NCBI GenBank assembly: GCA_024689285.1 | Contig: JAILDR010000088.1 | Coordinates: 1-47,653, forward strand | DNA length: 47,653 nucleotides | Direction of reading: 5' to 3' | Source of the DNA: Bacteroidales bacterium | GTDB taxonomy: Bacteria; Bacteroidota; Bacteroidia; Bacteroidales; F082 | Shown: piece by piece, positions 17,316 to 25,519 of the stretch | Numbering within the stretch: the first letter of the stretch is position 1 | Layout: every line of letters starts with the position of its first letter | Translations under genes and position numbers: made by a program | Notes under the pieces: generated by a model | The model's input: the letters and a program-made list of their open reading frames with translations, nothing else | The model's database searches: none | What the model was told of the DNA's origin: nothing

Positions 17316-18712
17316 CAATCAAGCTGTTTCACAGGGAAAGTGAAATAGGTGTCCTTGAAGGGCTCGTCCTTCAAAGTGAAATGCCACCACTCCGAATCCA
17401 AAGGCTTGAAACCGTGACGCAGCATCGCTTCGCGCAAGATCATGCGGTTGTGGAACTGCTCAGCAGTGATTTGGGCGTTGTCCTTGTATTCCCCAGTCTC
17501 AGGATGGCCACCGAAATCGGGATGACTCTCATGGCCGAACCAGTCGAAGGTGCCACCCATATCCACCTCTTTCTCCGTCGCCATATCAAATAAGGTGAGG
17601 TCGACAGTGGAGCCACGGGTGTGACCACTCTTTTCCATGATGTACAATTGTTCAAACAGCACACTCTTGTCCAAATTCGGATAGAAATAAGGTTTCATCA
17701 GCGTATCGGAAACATTGGCAGCCCAACGCACGAAGTGGTCGACGGCACACTGTGGGCGGTAGGCATCGAAGACCTTCAGGCGGTAGCCCTGCTTCATCAG
17801 GTCGTCGCTCACGGCGCGAAGGCTGTCGGCTGCCTGACGGGTGAGCAGCGCAACAGGTTGCTGATAGCCGTCCACCCGAGTCCCGACGAAGTTATAGGTG
17901 CTGTAATAACGAATCTCAAGGATAGCATCGGGGACGGCCTCGGCCAGATTCACGAACTGAGAGGCATCGTCGGTGGCCGGCAGTGCTCCCGTCAGCCGTT
18001 TGAATTCGTCCTGCGCTTTGGCAAGATCAGCGAGGAAATCCTGGCTGGTATGCAGGCGTGCAAGCCCGATGGAAGCGCAAAGCCGGCTGGCATCGACATC
18101 ACTCTGCCAGTGGGCACCCACGATGACACGGCTTTCGCCATACATATAGCCCCGCGCCATGATGGTGTCGGCATTGGCGGGATTGATTTCGGAAAGCAGC
18201 AAAGCCGCCGCATACCCCCTTTGGCTGTGTCCCGATGGATAGGAGCCTTCGCCCGACAGTTCTTTCTCTTCATACCCCGTCAGCATATGCTCATGAAAAC
18301 GCTCGAACGGCCGCTTGCGGAGGTAGAAAGCCTTAGGTGCCACACGTGTCTGGTCGATGGTGGAGAGACTGTTAATCAGGAATCTATAAATCACAGGCGT
18401 GCCTTCCTTGGAGATTTCGAGACCGAAAGGCACCCGAAACCGGGCAAAGAGCGAGTCGAAATCCCAAGGGGCATCATGGATGGCAATGTCGGCACGAACT
18501 TTATTGTTGCGTTCCGTCTTGCCCCGCATGTACCGCATGATATCATTGGCGAAATCCGTCCCTACAGTATCGGGGGGTGCAGGCATGCACTTGATGAGGT
18601 CAGGCATCTCTTTTACATTGAAATACAACTTGATACTGTCGTTTTGTGCCTTACCTTGAAGGCTGCTGCAAAGCAGGATGGCAGCAAACATTCCTAAGAT
18701 TAATCGTTTCAT
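17315..18712 (-). CDS. Fusion of class A acid phosphatase (PAP2) with VanX-type D-Ala-D-Ala dipeptidase
   Basis: 465 residues with a signal peptide (first 22), so periplasmic. Residues about 40-225 are a PAP2/class A acid phosphatase with all three motifs: K-x6-RP (Lys127 to Pro135), 'GSYPSGH' (157-162), and SR-x5-H-x3-D (Ser194, His201, Asp205). Residues about 255-460 are a peptidase M15D (VanX/DdpX) domain: Arg319 in 'DAYRP', 'SGHTRGSTVD' with zinc ligands His364 and Asp371, and 'EWWHF' with catalytic Glu441 and ligand His444. Both active sites look intact. The two domains could work on phosphate esters and on D-Ala-D-Ala from peptidoglycan turnover. First gene of an operon with the DUF4353 and DUF2490 genes. 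No regulator or resistance genes (VanA, VanH, VanRS) are near. Confidence 0.93.
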   Translation of the reverse strand: MKRLILGMFAAILLCSSLQGKAQNDSIKLYFNVKEMPDLIKCMPAPPDTVGTDFANDIMRYMRGKTERNNKVRADIAIHDAPWDFDSLFARFRVPFGLEISKEGTPVIYRFLINSLSTIDQTRVAPKAFYLRKRPFERFHEHMLTGYEEKELSGEGSYPSGHSQRGYAAALLLSEINPANADTIMARGYMYGESRVIVGAHWQSDVDASRLCASIGLARLHTSQDFLADLAKAQDEFKRLTGALPATDDASQFVNLAEAVPDAILEIRYYSTYNFVGTRVDGYQQPVALLTRQAADSLRAVSDDLMKQGYRLKVFDAYRPQCAVDHFVRWAANVSDTLMKPYFYPNLDKSVLFEQLYIMEKSGHTRGSTVDLTLFDMATEKEVDMGGTFDWFGHESHPDFGGHPETGEYKDNAQITAEQFHNRMILREAMLRHGFKPLDSEWWHFTLKDEPFKDTYFTFPVKQLD

Positions 18713-18807
18713 ACCTATTTATATTTAATTCAAGCTGCAATAATACGATTTTTTCCCTAATTACCATAGGTTTGTCATTTTTCTGACGAACCGATATTGA
18801 TTTTTAC

Positions 18808-18815
18808 TATTTTTG
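18808..18815 (+). promoter_or_regulatory. -7 promoter box of the acyl-transfer cassette
   Basis: TATTTTTG followed by C, 44 bases upstream of the ligase ATG, in the 146-bp divergent gap shared with the phosphatase-dipeptidase fusion gene. No good -33 motif is seen at the usual distance. Confidence 0.5.
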
Positions 18816-18858
18816 CAAACTGAAAACATCAAAAACTATAAATAATAAAACTACTTTT

Positions 18859-20349
18859 ATGAGCAATTATTTTCCATCCATGCTTCCTGCCGAAGAACTC
18901 GCACAGTTGAAGTATATTCCAACCTTTCCTGAATTTGTGACCTGGATTGAACAGAAATGGTCTGACCTGCCCTGTCTATCCGACACGGTGAACGTTTACA
19001 CTTACAAGCAAGTCTGCGACCTGGTGTCGCGCAAGCGTGCCCTGCTCTACGAAATGGGGCTGCAAAAAGGCGACAAAGTAGCAATCATCGACAACACCAC
19101 TGTTGAGGCTGTTGAGATGTTCCTTGCCATCACTTCGGCCGGCTTTGTGGCCATCAATCTGCCTGCCCAGCTGCCTCCCCAAGCCATCGTGGGCTGCTGC
19201 GCCAAGTTTGGCGTGAAGGTGCTGGCTGCCGGCAAAGACTTCATGGAAGCCACGCAAGGTGCCCCATGCAAGGTTATCGCCATCACAGACTGCGCTGACC
19301 ACACCGCACCTGTGGCCACCGTCGACAAGAACGACCCCGCTGCCATCTTCTTCACGGGAGGCACGACGGGAGCCCCCAAGGGTGCCATCCTGCCCCACAG
19401 GGCTTTGATGCGTGGCGCTTTGAATGGCGTTTACGCTCCCGGTCACCAATTGGGTTGCCAACGCTACGCAAGCGTACTGCCGCTCAGCCATGTGTTTGGC
19501 CTGGTTCGCGGCACTTTGTCGGTACTGTTTGAAGGTGGCGCATGGTATGCCGCCGCCAACACCAAAGACACCATCTCCAAGTTCCCGATGATTAAGCCCA
19601 CCTGCCTCGTGGCCGTTCCCGGCATCTGTGAAATCCTGCTGGGTCTCGTCAAGATGTACGGCAAGCCTTTCCTCGGTGGAAACCTCAAATTCATCATCTC
19701 GGGTGCTGCCAACGTGCCTCCGAAACTCATTGCCGAATTCGACGAACTCGGCATCCAGCTGTTTGCCGGCTACGGTATGACTGAAGGTGCCAACCTCACC
19801 ACAGGCAACATCGACGTCAAGGAAAAACCAACATCGGTCGGAAAACTCTATCCCGAGCAGGAAGCTAAAGTGGTGGACGGCGAGCTGTGGTTCCGTGGCG
19901 ACAATGTGTTTTTGGGCTATTACGGCGACCCCGAAAAGACCGCAGAGACGCTTACCCCCGACGGTTGGGTCAAGACGGGCGACCTCGTGCGCTTCGATGA
20001 AGAAGGCTATATGTACATCGTGGGCCGCATCAAGAACCTCATCATCCTCTCCAACGGCGAGAACGTCAGCCCCGAGAGCATCGAGGAACCTTTCTATAAG
20101 GACAGTCGACTCCGTGACTGCCTCGTCAAGGAAGAAGAACTGGATGGACGTCAGGTGATTGCTATCGATATTCTTCCGCGTATTGAAGAATTCGGCAACG
20201 CCCCGTGGGAAGAAGTGGAAGCCTACTTCAAAGACCTCGTCGGCAAAGTCAACGCCACCCTGCCCAGCACACACCAAGTCAGCAAAATCACCGTGCGCAA
20301 GGAAGACTTCAAGCGCACTGGTGCCATGAAAGTTTCACGCAATCAATAA
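18859..20349 (+). CDS. AMP-forming acyl-activating ligase (acyl-CoA or acyl-ACP synthetase)
   Basis: 496 residues, cytoplasmic, ANL superfamily. The ATP-binding loop is 'FFTGGTTGAPKGA', the A5 motif is 'YGMTEGANLTTG', the A7 motif 'DGWVKTGDLVRFDEEGYMYIVGRIKNLI', and the catalytic C-terminal lysine is in 'KRTGAMKVSRNQ'. The enzyme joins a carboxylic acid, probably a fatty acid, to AMP and then a thiol. The next gene is an acyl carrier protein seven bases away, so acyl-ACP is the likely product. Substrate chain length cannot be read from the sequence. Confidence 0.9.
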   Translation: MSNYFPSMLPAEELAQLKYIPTFPEFVTWIEQKWSDLPCLSDTVNVYTYKQVCDLVSRKRALLYEMGLQKGDKVAIIDNTTVEAVEMFLAITSAGFVAINLPAQLPPQAIVGCCAKFGVKVLAAGKDFMEATQGAPCKVIAITDCADHTAPVATVDKNDPAAIFFTGGTTGAPKGAILPHRALMRGALNGVYAPGHQLGCQRYASVLPLSHVFGLVRGTLSVLFEGGAWYAAANTKDTISKFPMIKPTCLVAVPGICEILLGLVKMYGKPFLGGNLKFIISGAANVPPKLIAEFDELGIQLFAGYGMTEGANLTTGNIDVKEKPTSVGKLYPEQEAKVVDGELWFRGDNVFLGYYGDPEKTAETLTPDGWVKTGDLVRFDEEGYMYIVGRIKNLIILSNGENVSPESIEEPFYKDSRLRDCLVKEEELDGRQVIAIDILPRIEEFGNAPWEEVEAYFKDLVGKVNATLPSTHQVSKITVRKEDFKRTGAMKVSRNQ

Positions 20350-20355
20350 ACACCT

Positions 20356-20598
20356 ATGCAAAAAGAAACCATACTGGAAGGACTGAAGGAAATCCTGCAT
20401 CAAATCAAGCCCTCTATGGACTTGTCCTCTGTCAACGAAGACTCGCAGCTGGTCAGGGATGTCGGCCTCGACTCACTCACCATCCTGCTCCTCAGCCTCG
20501 CCGTTGAAACCAAGTTTGGATTCAAGTTTGAAGGCACACCCAAGTTTGCCACAGTGGGTGAAGTGATTGACTATATCGGCACACACACAACCTTATAA
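20356..20598 (+). CDS. Acyl carrier protein
   Basis: 80 residues. The phosphopantetheine attachment site is Ser40 in 'DVGLDSLTILLL', preceded by an acidic helix and followed by 'LAVETKFGFKFEG'. The size and fold pattern match stand-alone carrier proteins. It differs from the housekeeping AcpP pattern (the usual 'DLGADSLD'), so it is probably a specialised carrier that works with the ligase before it and the acyltransferase after it. Lies seven bases after the ligase stop; the next ATG is five bases after its own stop. Confidence 0.92.
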   Translation: MQKETILEGLKEILHQIKPSMDLSSVNEDSQLVRDVGLDSLTILLLSLAVETKFGFKFEGTPKFATVGEVIDYIGTHTTL

Positions 20599-20602
20599 AC
20601 GT

Positions 20603-21718
20603 ATGGCCATCAATATCGTCAAGGTGGAAAGTCACAAACAGCTCAAGCTCTTTGTGACTTTCCCCCTCAAACTTTACAAGGATTGCGAAAACTGGGTGCC
20701 AGCCCTCGAGGGTGACGAATACGACACCTTCAACCCCGAAAAGAACGGTGCCTACGACTTTTGCGAAGCCGATTGTTTCCTTGCCTATCGCGGCAGCGAA
20801 ATTGTGGGGCGCGTGGCTGCCATCATCAACCATAAGGCTGACGATGCACAACACCTCGTGCGCTTCGGCTGGCTCGACTTCATCGAAGACGAAGAAGTGC
20901 TGAGAGCCCTCATCGGCACCGTCGCCGCGTGGGGCAAAGAGCGCGGGCGCGTTGAGATGAGAGGCCCCTGGGGCTTCACTGACATGGATAAGGAAGGCCT
21001 GCTGGTGGAAGGCTTCGAGCATCTCAGCCCCTTCACCTGCCTCTACAACTTCCCCTATTACGGCACCATGCTCGAAAAGCTCGGCTTCACGAAAGATGTT
21101 GACTGGACACAACGGGTGCTTGTGGTGGGCAACGAGTTGCCCCCCATGTTCAAATTCACCAACCTGATTGAGGAAAGGTTCCACGTCCACACCGTCCAGC
21201 CACGCAACATGAAAGACATGGGCAAACGCTATGGGATGGAGATTTTCCACATGTACAACGATGCCTTCGCCCCCTTGCATGGATTCTCACCCTTGACCGA
21301 CAAGCAGATTGCCGCCTATCTGAAGACCTACGTCCCCATTCTCGACAAGGACTTTGTGGCTGTAGTGGTCAACGACAAGGACAAGCCGGTGGGCTTCCTG
21401 TTCTGTGTGCCCTCGCTTTCCAATGCGGTGAAGAAATCCAACGGACGATTGTTCCCCTTTGGTTTCATCAACATCCTGAAGGCTTTGAAGAAAAACGACA
21501 CCCTCGAAGCCCTCATCATGGGCGTGATGCCCGACTATCAGCAATGCGGTATACCGGTTTTGCTGTTCAAATACCTGCACGAAAACTGCATCAAGCGGGG
21601 TATCAACCGAATCATCATGAATCCGCAGTTGGAAGAGAATTATAAGGTGCAGTCGCTGTTTGGCGAATACGAGACCATCCCCTTCATGCGCCGCCGCGCC
21701 TACAAGAAATCCATCTGA
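20603..21718 (+). CDS. GNAT-like N-acyltransferase, candidate ceramide-synthase-type
   Basis: 371 residues from the ATG at 20603, just after the ACP stop. An upstream alternative start inside the ACP gene is rejected. The order of motifs fits a large GNAT-related family found in many phyla: 'LPLKLY..'-like start ('FPLKLYKDCENWVPAL'), 'CFLAYRGSEIVGRVAAIINHKAD', 'MRGPWGFTDMDKEGLLVEGF', 'YNFPYYGTMLEKLGFTKDVDW', then a second half with 'ALIMGVMPDYQQCGIPVLLF'. In Caulobacter, ceramide synthesis uses a protein of this kind together with a dedicated ACP and acyl-ACP synthetase. That parallel suggests N-acylation of a sphingoid base or another amine here. The role is inferred from context. Confidence 0.75.
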   Translation: MAINIVKVESHKQLKLFVTFPLKLYKDCENWVPALEGDEYDTFNPEKNGAYDFCEADCFLAYRGSEIVGRVAAIINHKADDAQHLVRFGWLDFIEDEEVLRALIGTVAAWGKERGRVEMRGPWGFTDMDKEGLLVEGFEHLSPFTCLYNFPYYGTMLEKLGFTKDVDWTQRVLVVGNELPPMFKFTNLIEERFHVHTVQPRNMKDMGKRYGMEIFHMYNDAFAPLHGFSPLTDKQIAAYLKTYVPILDKDFVAVVVNDKDKPVGFLFCVPSLSNAVKKSNGRLFPFGFINILKALKKNDTLEALIMGVMPDYQQCGIPVLLFKYLHENCIKRGINRIIMNPQLEENYKVQSLFGEYETIPFMRRRAYKKSI

Positions 21719-21721
21719 TTT

Positions 21722-22333
21722 TCACTTTACCTTAAACGAGAGCACCGTTTCTCCCTCCAAGAAGAGCTCCAGGATGTCGCCAGGGTGCACCTCAGCGACA
21801 CCTTGCGGTGTGCCTGTGAAGATGCAGTCGCCCTCCTCTAAGGTAACGTAACGCGACACATGGGCGACAAGCCTGTTGAAACCAAAAATCATATCGCGAC
21901 TATGGCCTTGTTGGGCCCATTCGCCGTTAAGCTTCATCCCGAAAGTGATATCCTCAGGATGCCGTAACGCGCTGATGTTCTTAAACCTGCCCATAGGAGC
22001 CGAGCCGTCAAACGCTTTGGCCTTTTCCCAAGGATGGCCTTTGGCCTTGCACTCGCGCTGCAAGTCACGGGCGGTGAAATCGATGCCTACGGTGAGAGCA
22101 TCATAGTAGTCGGCAGCAACATCCTCTGCAATGGAGCTGCCCGTCTTGCAGATATGCAGCACGAGCTCCGTCTCATAGTGGATTTCCTTGGAAAAGCTGG
22201 GATAAACGAACGCTTGCCCATGGGGCAGCAACGCCGTTTCAGGCTTCATGAAAAACAGAGGCTCGGCCGGCAGGTCGTTGTCAAGCTCCTTGACGTGGGC
22301 CAAATAGTTGCGTCCAATACAAACAATCTTCAT
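21722..22333 (-). CDS. Fumarylacetoacetate hydrolase family protein
   Basis: 203 residues, cytoplasmic. The FAH-fold pattern is clear: 'KIVCIGRNYLAHVKEL', 'PLFFMKPETALLP', 'IHYETELVLHI' (the Glu-x-Glu metal ligands), 'ALTVGIDFTARDLQ', 'KGHPWEKAKAFDGSAPMG', and 'EEGDCIFTGTPQGV'. The short single-domain form resembles FAHD1/YcgM-type acylpyruvases or oxaloacetate decarboxylases. The exact substrate is not readable. It starts four bases after the stop of the exonuclease gene and should be co-transcribed. It converges on the acyltransferase gene with only three bases between stops. Confidence 0.92.
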   Translation of the reverse strand: MKIVCIGRNYLAHVKELDNDLPAEPLFFMKPETALLPHGQAFVYPSFSKEIHYETELVLHICKTGSSIAEDVAADYYDALTVGIDFTARDLQRECKAKGHPWEKAKAFDGSAPMGRFKNISALRHPEDITFGMKLNGEWAQQGHSRDMIFGFNRLVAHVSRYVTLEEGDCIFTGTPQGVAEVHPGDILELFLEGETVLSFKVK

Positions 22334-22337
22334 AAAC

Positions 22338-23156
22338 TCAGCGTTTTACATTCTTCCCTCCCATACGCAGGCGGATGGCAGTCACCACCTTTTTAGTATA
22401 AAGGGGGAAGTCGTTTTTCATGATCCAGTCGTAATACGGCGGCTCCTTGCGGAACACATCCTCCACCTTTTCGCCCTTGTGCTTGCCGAACATGAAGACC
22501 TCCTTGCCCTCCTCGTCGAAGATGATTTGTCCAGAGAGGTCGGCATTTTTATGGTGGGCAGAGAAATCAGCAAGTTGCTTCATATCGTTGGTCGGGCCTT
22601 GCGAGCGATTGCCCCTGCCGTCTTCATACTCAACGCCGTCATAATGGTCGAGCATGGCACGCAGCACATCGTAAGTCGCTTTGGTGTCAGCCATTGCGCC
22701 GTGTGCTCCCTCCAGTTCCGCATGACAGAAGAAACGGTAGGCACCTTTCAAGGTGCGCGGTTCCATTTTCATATAGATGTTCATCACGTCGATGAAACTG
22801 CGGTCTTTAAGCTCAAAATCGTAGTCCACCCGGAGGAATTCCTCCATCAGGACCGGAAGGTCGAATTTCAGGATGTTGTAGCCTGCAAGGTCGGCATTGC
22901 CGATAAACTGGGCGATTTCCTTGGCTTTGTCGCGGAAGGTTGGCTTGTCGGCCACCATCTCGTTGGTATAGCCATGTACGGAAGTGGACTCAGCGGAAAT
23001 CTGTATCTCGGGATTGAGGAGCCATACTCGCTGCTCCTCATCGCCGTTCACGTTGATTTTCAGCACGCTCATCTCCACGATGCGGTCGTGCGAAGTGTTC
23101 AGACCCGTCGTCTCCAGGTCGAAAAAGGCTATAGGTCGTTTTAGATTCAGTTTCAT
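22338..23156 (-). CDS. DnaQ-like 3'-5' exonuclease
   Basis: 272 residues from the ATG at 23156. The longer frame would run through the promoter box at 23177-23184. DEDDh exonuclease motifs: Exo I 'FFDLETTGLN', Exo II 'GYNILKFDLPVL', and Exo III 'GAHGAMADTKATYDVL' with the catalytic His and Asp. After the nuclease domain comes a tail with 'FMFGKHKGEKVEDVFRKEPPYYDWIMKNDFP', a pattern common in Bacteroidota DnaQ homologues. It probably trims DNA or RNA ends in repair. It is not the replicative epsilon subunit on present evidence. Confidence 0.92.
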   Translation of the reverse strand: MKLNLKRPIAFFDLETTGLNTSHDRIVEMSVLKINVNGDEEQRVWLLNPEIQISAESTSVHGYTNEMVADKPTFRDKAKEIAQFIGNADLAGYNILKFDLPVLMEEFLRVDYDFELKDRSFIDVMNIYMKMEPRTLKGAYRFFCHAELEGAHGAMADTKATYDVLRAMLDHYDGVEYEDGRGNRSQGPTNDMKQLADFSAHHKNADLSGQIIFDEEGKEVFMFGKHKGEKVEDVFRKEPPYYDWIMKNDFPLYTKKVVTAIRLRMGGKNVKR

Positions 23157-23176
23157 TTTCAGTTGGATTTGAAGTG

Positions 23177-23225
23177 CAAAAATACGACATAATAGGATGA
23201 GATATTTAATTTTTTCATACTTTTG
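23177..23225. promoter_or_regulatory. Divergent promoter boxes, exonuclease and PUR-family genes
   Basis: A minus-strand TATTTTTG (23177-23184) lies 20 bases before the exonuclease ATG. A plus-strand TACTTTTG (23218-23225) lies 54 bases before the PUR-family start. The two boxes point away from each other across the 123-bp gap. Confidence 0.5.
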
Positions 23226-23279
23226 CCCCACTTTTCAAACGATTAAGAACAAGAATTAGAATTCAAATTATTGAAAGAC

Positions 23280-23663
23280 ATGATGGAAGAAAAAGAAATG
23301 AACGGCAACGGAGGTTTCTCAAAAGCCGTGAAAGCAGGTAAGAGGACGTATTTTTTCGACGTCAAAGCAACCAAGAATGACGAGAAGTACATCACAATAA
23401 CCGAGAGCAAGCGTCGCTTCGACGAGAGTGCCAACCAGTTCTTTTACGAGAAGCACAAGATTTTCCTCTACAAGGAAGACTTTGAAAAAGTGGCCAAAGG
23501 CCTCAATGATGCCATCAAATTTGTGGAGACAGGCGAGCTGCCTGCCGACTATTACGATGAGCCCGCCCCGCGCCATTACGACAACGAAGGCGAAGGCCAC
23601 TTCGAGAACCGCAACGAGATTGACAGCTCCATTGACAAATGGTTCGACAGCCTCGACAAGTAA
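23280..23663 (+). CDS. PUR-family nucleic-acid-binding protein (DUF3276)
   Basis: 127 residues. A PUR domain covers about residues 15-85: 'GKRTYFFDVKATKNDEKYITITESKRRF', 'FFYEKHKIFLYKEDFEKVAKGLNDAIKF'. The C-terminal tail is acidic and disordered. Bacterial PUR-alpha homologues in Bacteroidota and Borrelia bind single-stranded DNA or RNA. The start is uncertain among ATG at 23280, ATG at 23283 and a downstream ATG; a TTG further up is less likely. Single-gene unit ended by a strong terminator. Confidence 0.9.
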   Translation: MMEEKEMNGNGGFSKAVKAGKRTYFFDVKATKNDEKYITITESKRRFDESANQFFYEKHKIFLYKEDFEKVAKGLNDAIKFVETGELPADYYDEPAPRHYDNEGEGHFENRNEIDSSIDKWFDSLDK

Positions 23664-23694
23664 AAAAACGATTTATTTCTCAAACCCAAACATC

Positions 23695-23723
23695 AAAAGG
23701 CCGCACCAAAAAGCGGCCTTTTT
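23695..23723 (+). terminator. Intrinsic terminator after the PUR-family gene
   Basis: Stem AAGGCCGC (23697-23704) / GCGGCCTT (23713-23720) with an 8-nt loop, followed by TTT. An A-run before the stem makes it usable on the opposite strand as well. Confidence 0.85.
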
Positions 23724-23741
23724 CGCGTTCAATGAAAAAAC

Positions 23742-23770
23742 TTATCAACACTTTCACGTTTTGTTGATAA
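23742..23770. promoter_or_regulatory. Inverted TTATCAACA repeat upstream of parA
   Basis: TTATCAACA (23742-23750) and its reverse complement TGTTGATAA (23762-23770) are separated by 11 bases containing TTTCACGTTT. Each arm differs by one base from a consensus DnaA box (TTATCCACA). The element lies 40 bases upstream of the parA -7 box. It may be an operator of the parAB operon or a DnaA-binding site. Confidence 0.5.
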
Positions 23771-23809
23771 CTTTCCCGATTCCGTGACAATAATTCACGC
23801 CAATTAGCG

Positions 23810-23817
23810 TAATTTTG
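23810..23817 (+). promoter_or_regulatory. -7 promoter box of the parAB operon
   Basis: TAATTTTG followed by CC, 20 bases before the parA ATG. Short inverted repeats (TTCACGC / GCGTAA) lie immediately upstream. Confidence 0.5.
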
Positions 23818-23836
23818 CCGTGAAATATTTATTGAA

Positions 23837-24619
23837 ATGGGCAAGACTATAGCGATAGCAAACCAAAAAGGCGGCGTAGGCAAAACCACCACCGCCATCA
23901 ACCTGGCGGCCAGCTTAGCCGTACTGGAATACAAGACCCTCCTCATCGATGCCGACCCGCAAGCCAACGCCACCTCAGGCGTGGGCATCGACCCCAGAAC
24001 GGTCAAAACCAGCATCTATGAATGCGTCATCGACCACATGGACCCGAAAGATGTCATCATCGAGACGGATACCCCCAACCTCTTTCTGATTCCCGCACAC
24101 ATCGACCTTGTAGGTGCCGAAATCGAAATGATCAACCTGCCTGAACGCGAGCAGATGATAAGGAGACTCCTCGCCCCTATCAAGGACGACTATGACTTCA
24201 TCATCATCGACTGCTCGCCGTCGTTGGGTCTGGTCACGGTCAACTCACTCACCGCTGCCGATTCGGTCATCATCCCCGTGCAATGCGAATACTTCGCCCT
24301 CGAGGGTCTCGGCAAACTTCTGAACACCATCAAGATAGTACAGACCCGCCTCAACCCCAATCTCGACATTGAAGGCATTCTGCTGACCATGTTCGACACC
24401 CGCCTGCGCCTGTCGAAGCAGGTCGTCGAGGAAGTCAAGATGCATTTCCAGGATATGGTGTTCGACACCATCATCAACCGCAACACGCGCTTAGGCGAGG
24501 CTCCGAGCTTTGGCAAGACCATTGTCATGTATGATGCCAACAGCATCGGTGCCATCAACTACCTCAACCTCGCTCGTGAAATATTAAAGAACAACAACTT
24601 ATCCAACGAAAACGACTGA
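23837..24619 (+). CDS. parA: ParA chromosome-partitioning ATPase
   Basis: 260 residues. ParA/Soj-type ATPase that moves ParB-bound origin DNA. The deviant Walker A 'KGGVGKTT' is at 11-18, with 'LLIDADPQANATSG' and Walker B 'FIIIDCSPSLGLVTVN' following. Small chromosomal form without an N-terminal HTH. It begins the run parA-parB-DUF5683-dapB, with parB five bases after its stop. The gene order is characteristic of Bacteroidales. Confidence 0.96.
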   Translation: MGKTIAIANQKGGVGKTTTAINLAASLAVLEYKTLLIDADPQANATSGVGIDPRTVKTSIYECVIDHMDPKDVIIETDTPNLFLIPAHIDLVGAEIEMINLPEREQMIRRLLAPIKDDYDFIIIDCSPSLGLVTVNSLTAADSVIIPVQCEYFALEGLGKLLNTIKIVQTRLNPNLDIEGILLTMFDTRLRLSKQVVEEVKMHFQDMVFDTIINRNTRLGEAPSFGKTIVMYDANSIGAINYLNLAREILKNNNLSNEND

Positions 24620-24624
24620 ACACC

Positions 24625-25512
24625 ATGCCTGACAAAAACAGAAAAGCCCTCGGACGAGGCCTCGATGCCATCCTGCTCAGCCCCGAAACCGACATCACCA
24701 GCAAAGACATCAGCGGTGATTTCGTGGCCGGTGCCATAGCCGAGATCGACATCGACCTCATTGAGACAAACCCCTTCCAGCCCCGCACCGAATTTGACGA
24801 GACCGCTCTGAGGGAGTTGGCCCAGTCAATCAAAGAGCAAGGCGTGATTCAGCCTGTTACGGTCCGCAAGATGGGCTACAACCGCTACCAGCTCATCTCT
24901 GGCGAGCGCCGTTTGAGAGCCTCCAAAATGGCCGGTCTCTCCAAAATACCGGCTTTCATCCGCCTGGCCAATGACGAACAGATGCTGGAGCTTGCCCTCA
25001 TCGAAAACATCCACCGCGAAAACCTCAACGCCATTGAGGTGGCCATCTCCTACCAACGCCTCATCGACGAATGCAGCCTCACCCAAGAGGAAGTCAGCGA
25101 AAAGGTGGGCAAGAGCCGCAGCGCCGTAGCCAACTTCCTGAGACTGCTGAAACTGCCTCCCGAAGTGCAGCTGGCCATCCGCGACGGACACATCAGCATG
25201 GGCCACGCACGCGCCCTCATCAACATCAACGACAAGGAAGAGCAACTGAAGCTCTTGCAGCAAATCATCATGGATGAAATGAACGTGCGCCAAACCGAAG
25301 AAATGGCCGAAAAAGCCAAAAACAACGGCAAGGAACGCAAGCAGACCAACTTCATCCCCGAGCACTTCAAGAGCAGAATCAAAACACTCTCGCAAACGCT
25401 CAACACCAAAGTCAAGGTGAAGCGCGACATCAAAGGGCACGGCAGCGTCGTCATCGACTTCAAGGACGAGGCTGAATTCGACCGCATCATGGAACTATTC
25501 GGCAACAAATAA
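24625..25512 (+). CDS. parB: ParB centromere-binding CTPase
   Basis: 295 residues. ParB/Spo0J family. The N-terminal CTP-binding domain has 'NPFQPRTEFDETALRELAQSIKEQGVIQP', 'GERRLRASKMAGL' (box II, arginine-rich), and 'LIENIHRENLNAIEVA'. The HTH domain follows ('LTQEEVSEKVGKSRSAVANFLRLLKLP', 'HISMGHARALI'). A C-terminal dimerisation domain closes the protein. ParB loads at parS sites. No good parS is visible within this window. Confidence 0.96.
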   Translation: MPDKNRKALGRGLDAILLSPETDITSKDISGDFVAGAIAEIDIDLIETNPFQPRTEFDETALRELAQSIKEQGVIQPVTVRKMGYNRYQLISGERRLRASKMAGLSKIPAFIRLANDEQMLELALIENIHRENLNAIEVAISYQRLIDECSLTQEEVSEKVGKSRSAVANFLRLLKLPPEVQLAIRDGHISMGHARALININDKEEQLKLLQQIIMDEMNVRQTEEMAEKAKNNGKERKQTNFIPEHFKSRIKTLSQTLNTKVKVKRDIKGHGSVVIDFKDEAEFDRIMELFGNK

Positions 25513-25519
25513 CCTGATT

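Noticed and set aside
17315..18712. A vancomycin-resistance determinant
   Set aside because: The VanX-type domain is exported and fused to a phosphatase, and no vanA, vanH or regulator genes are near. Nothing supports glycopeptide resistance.
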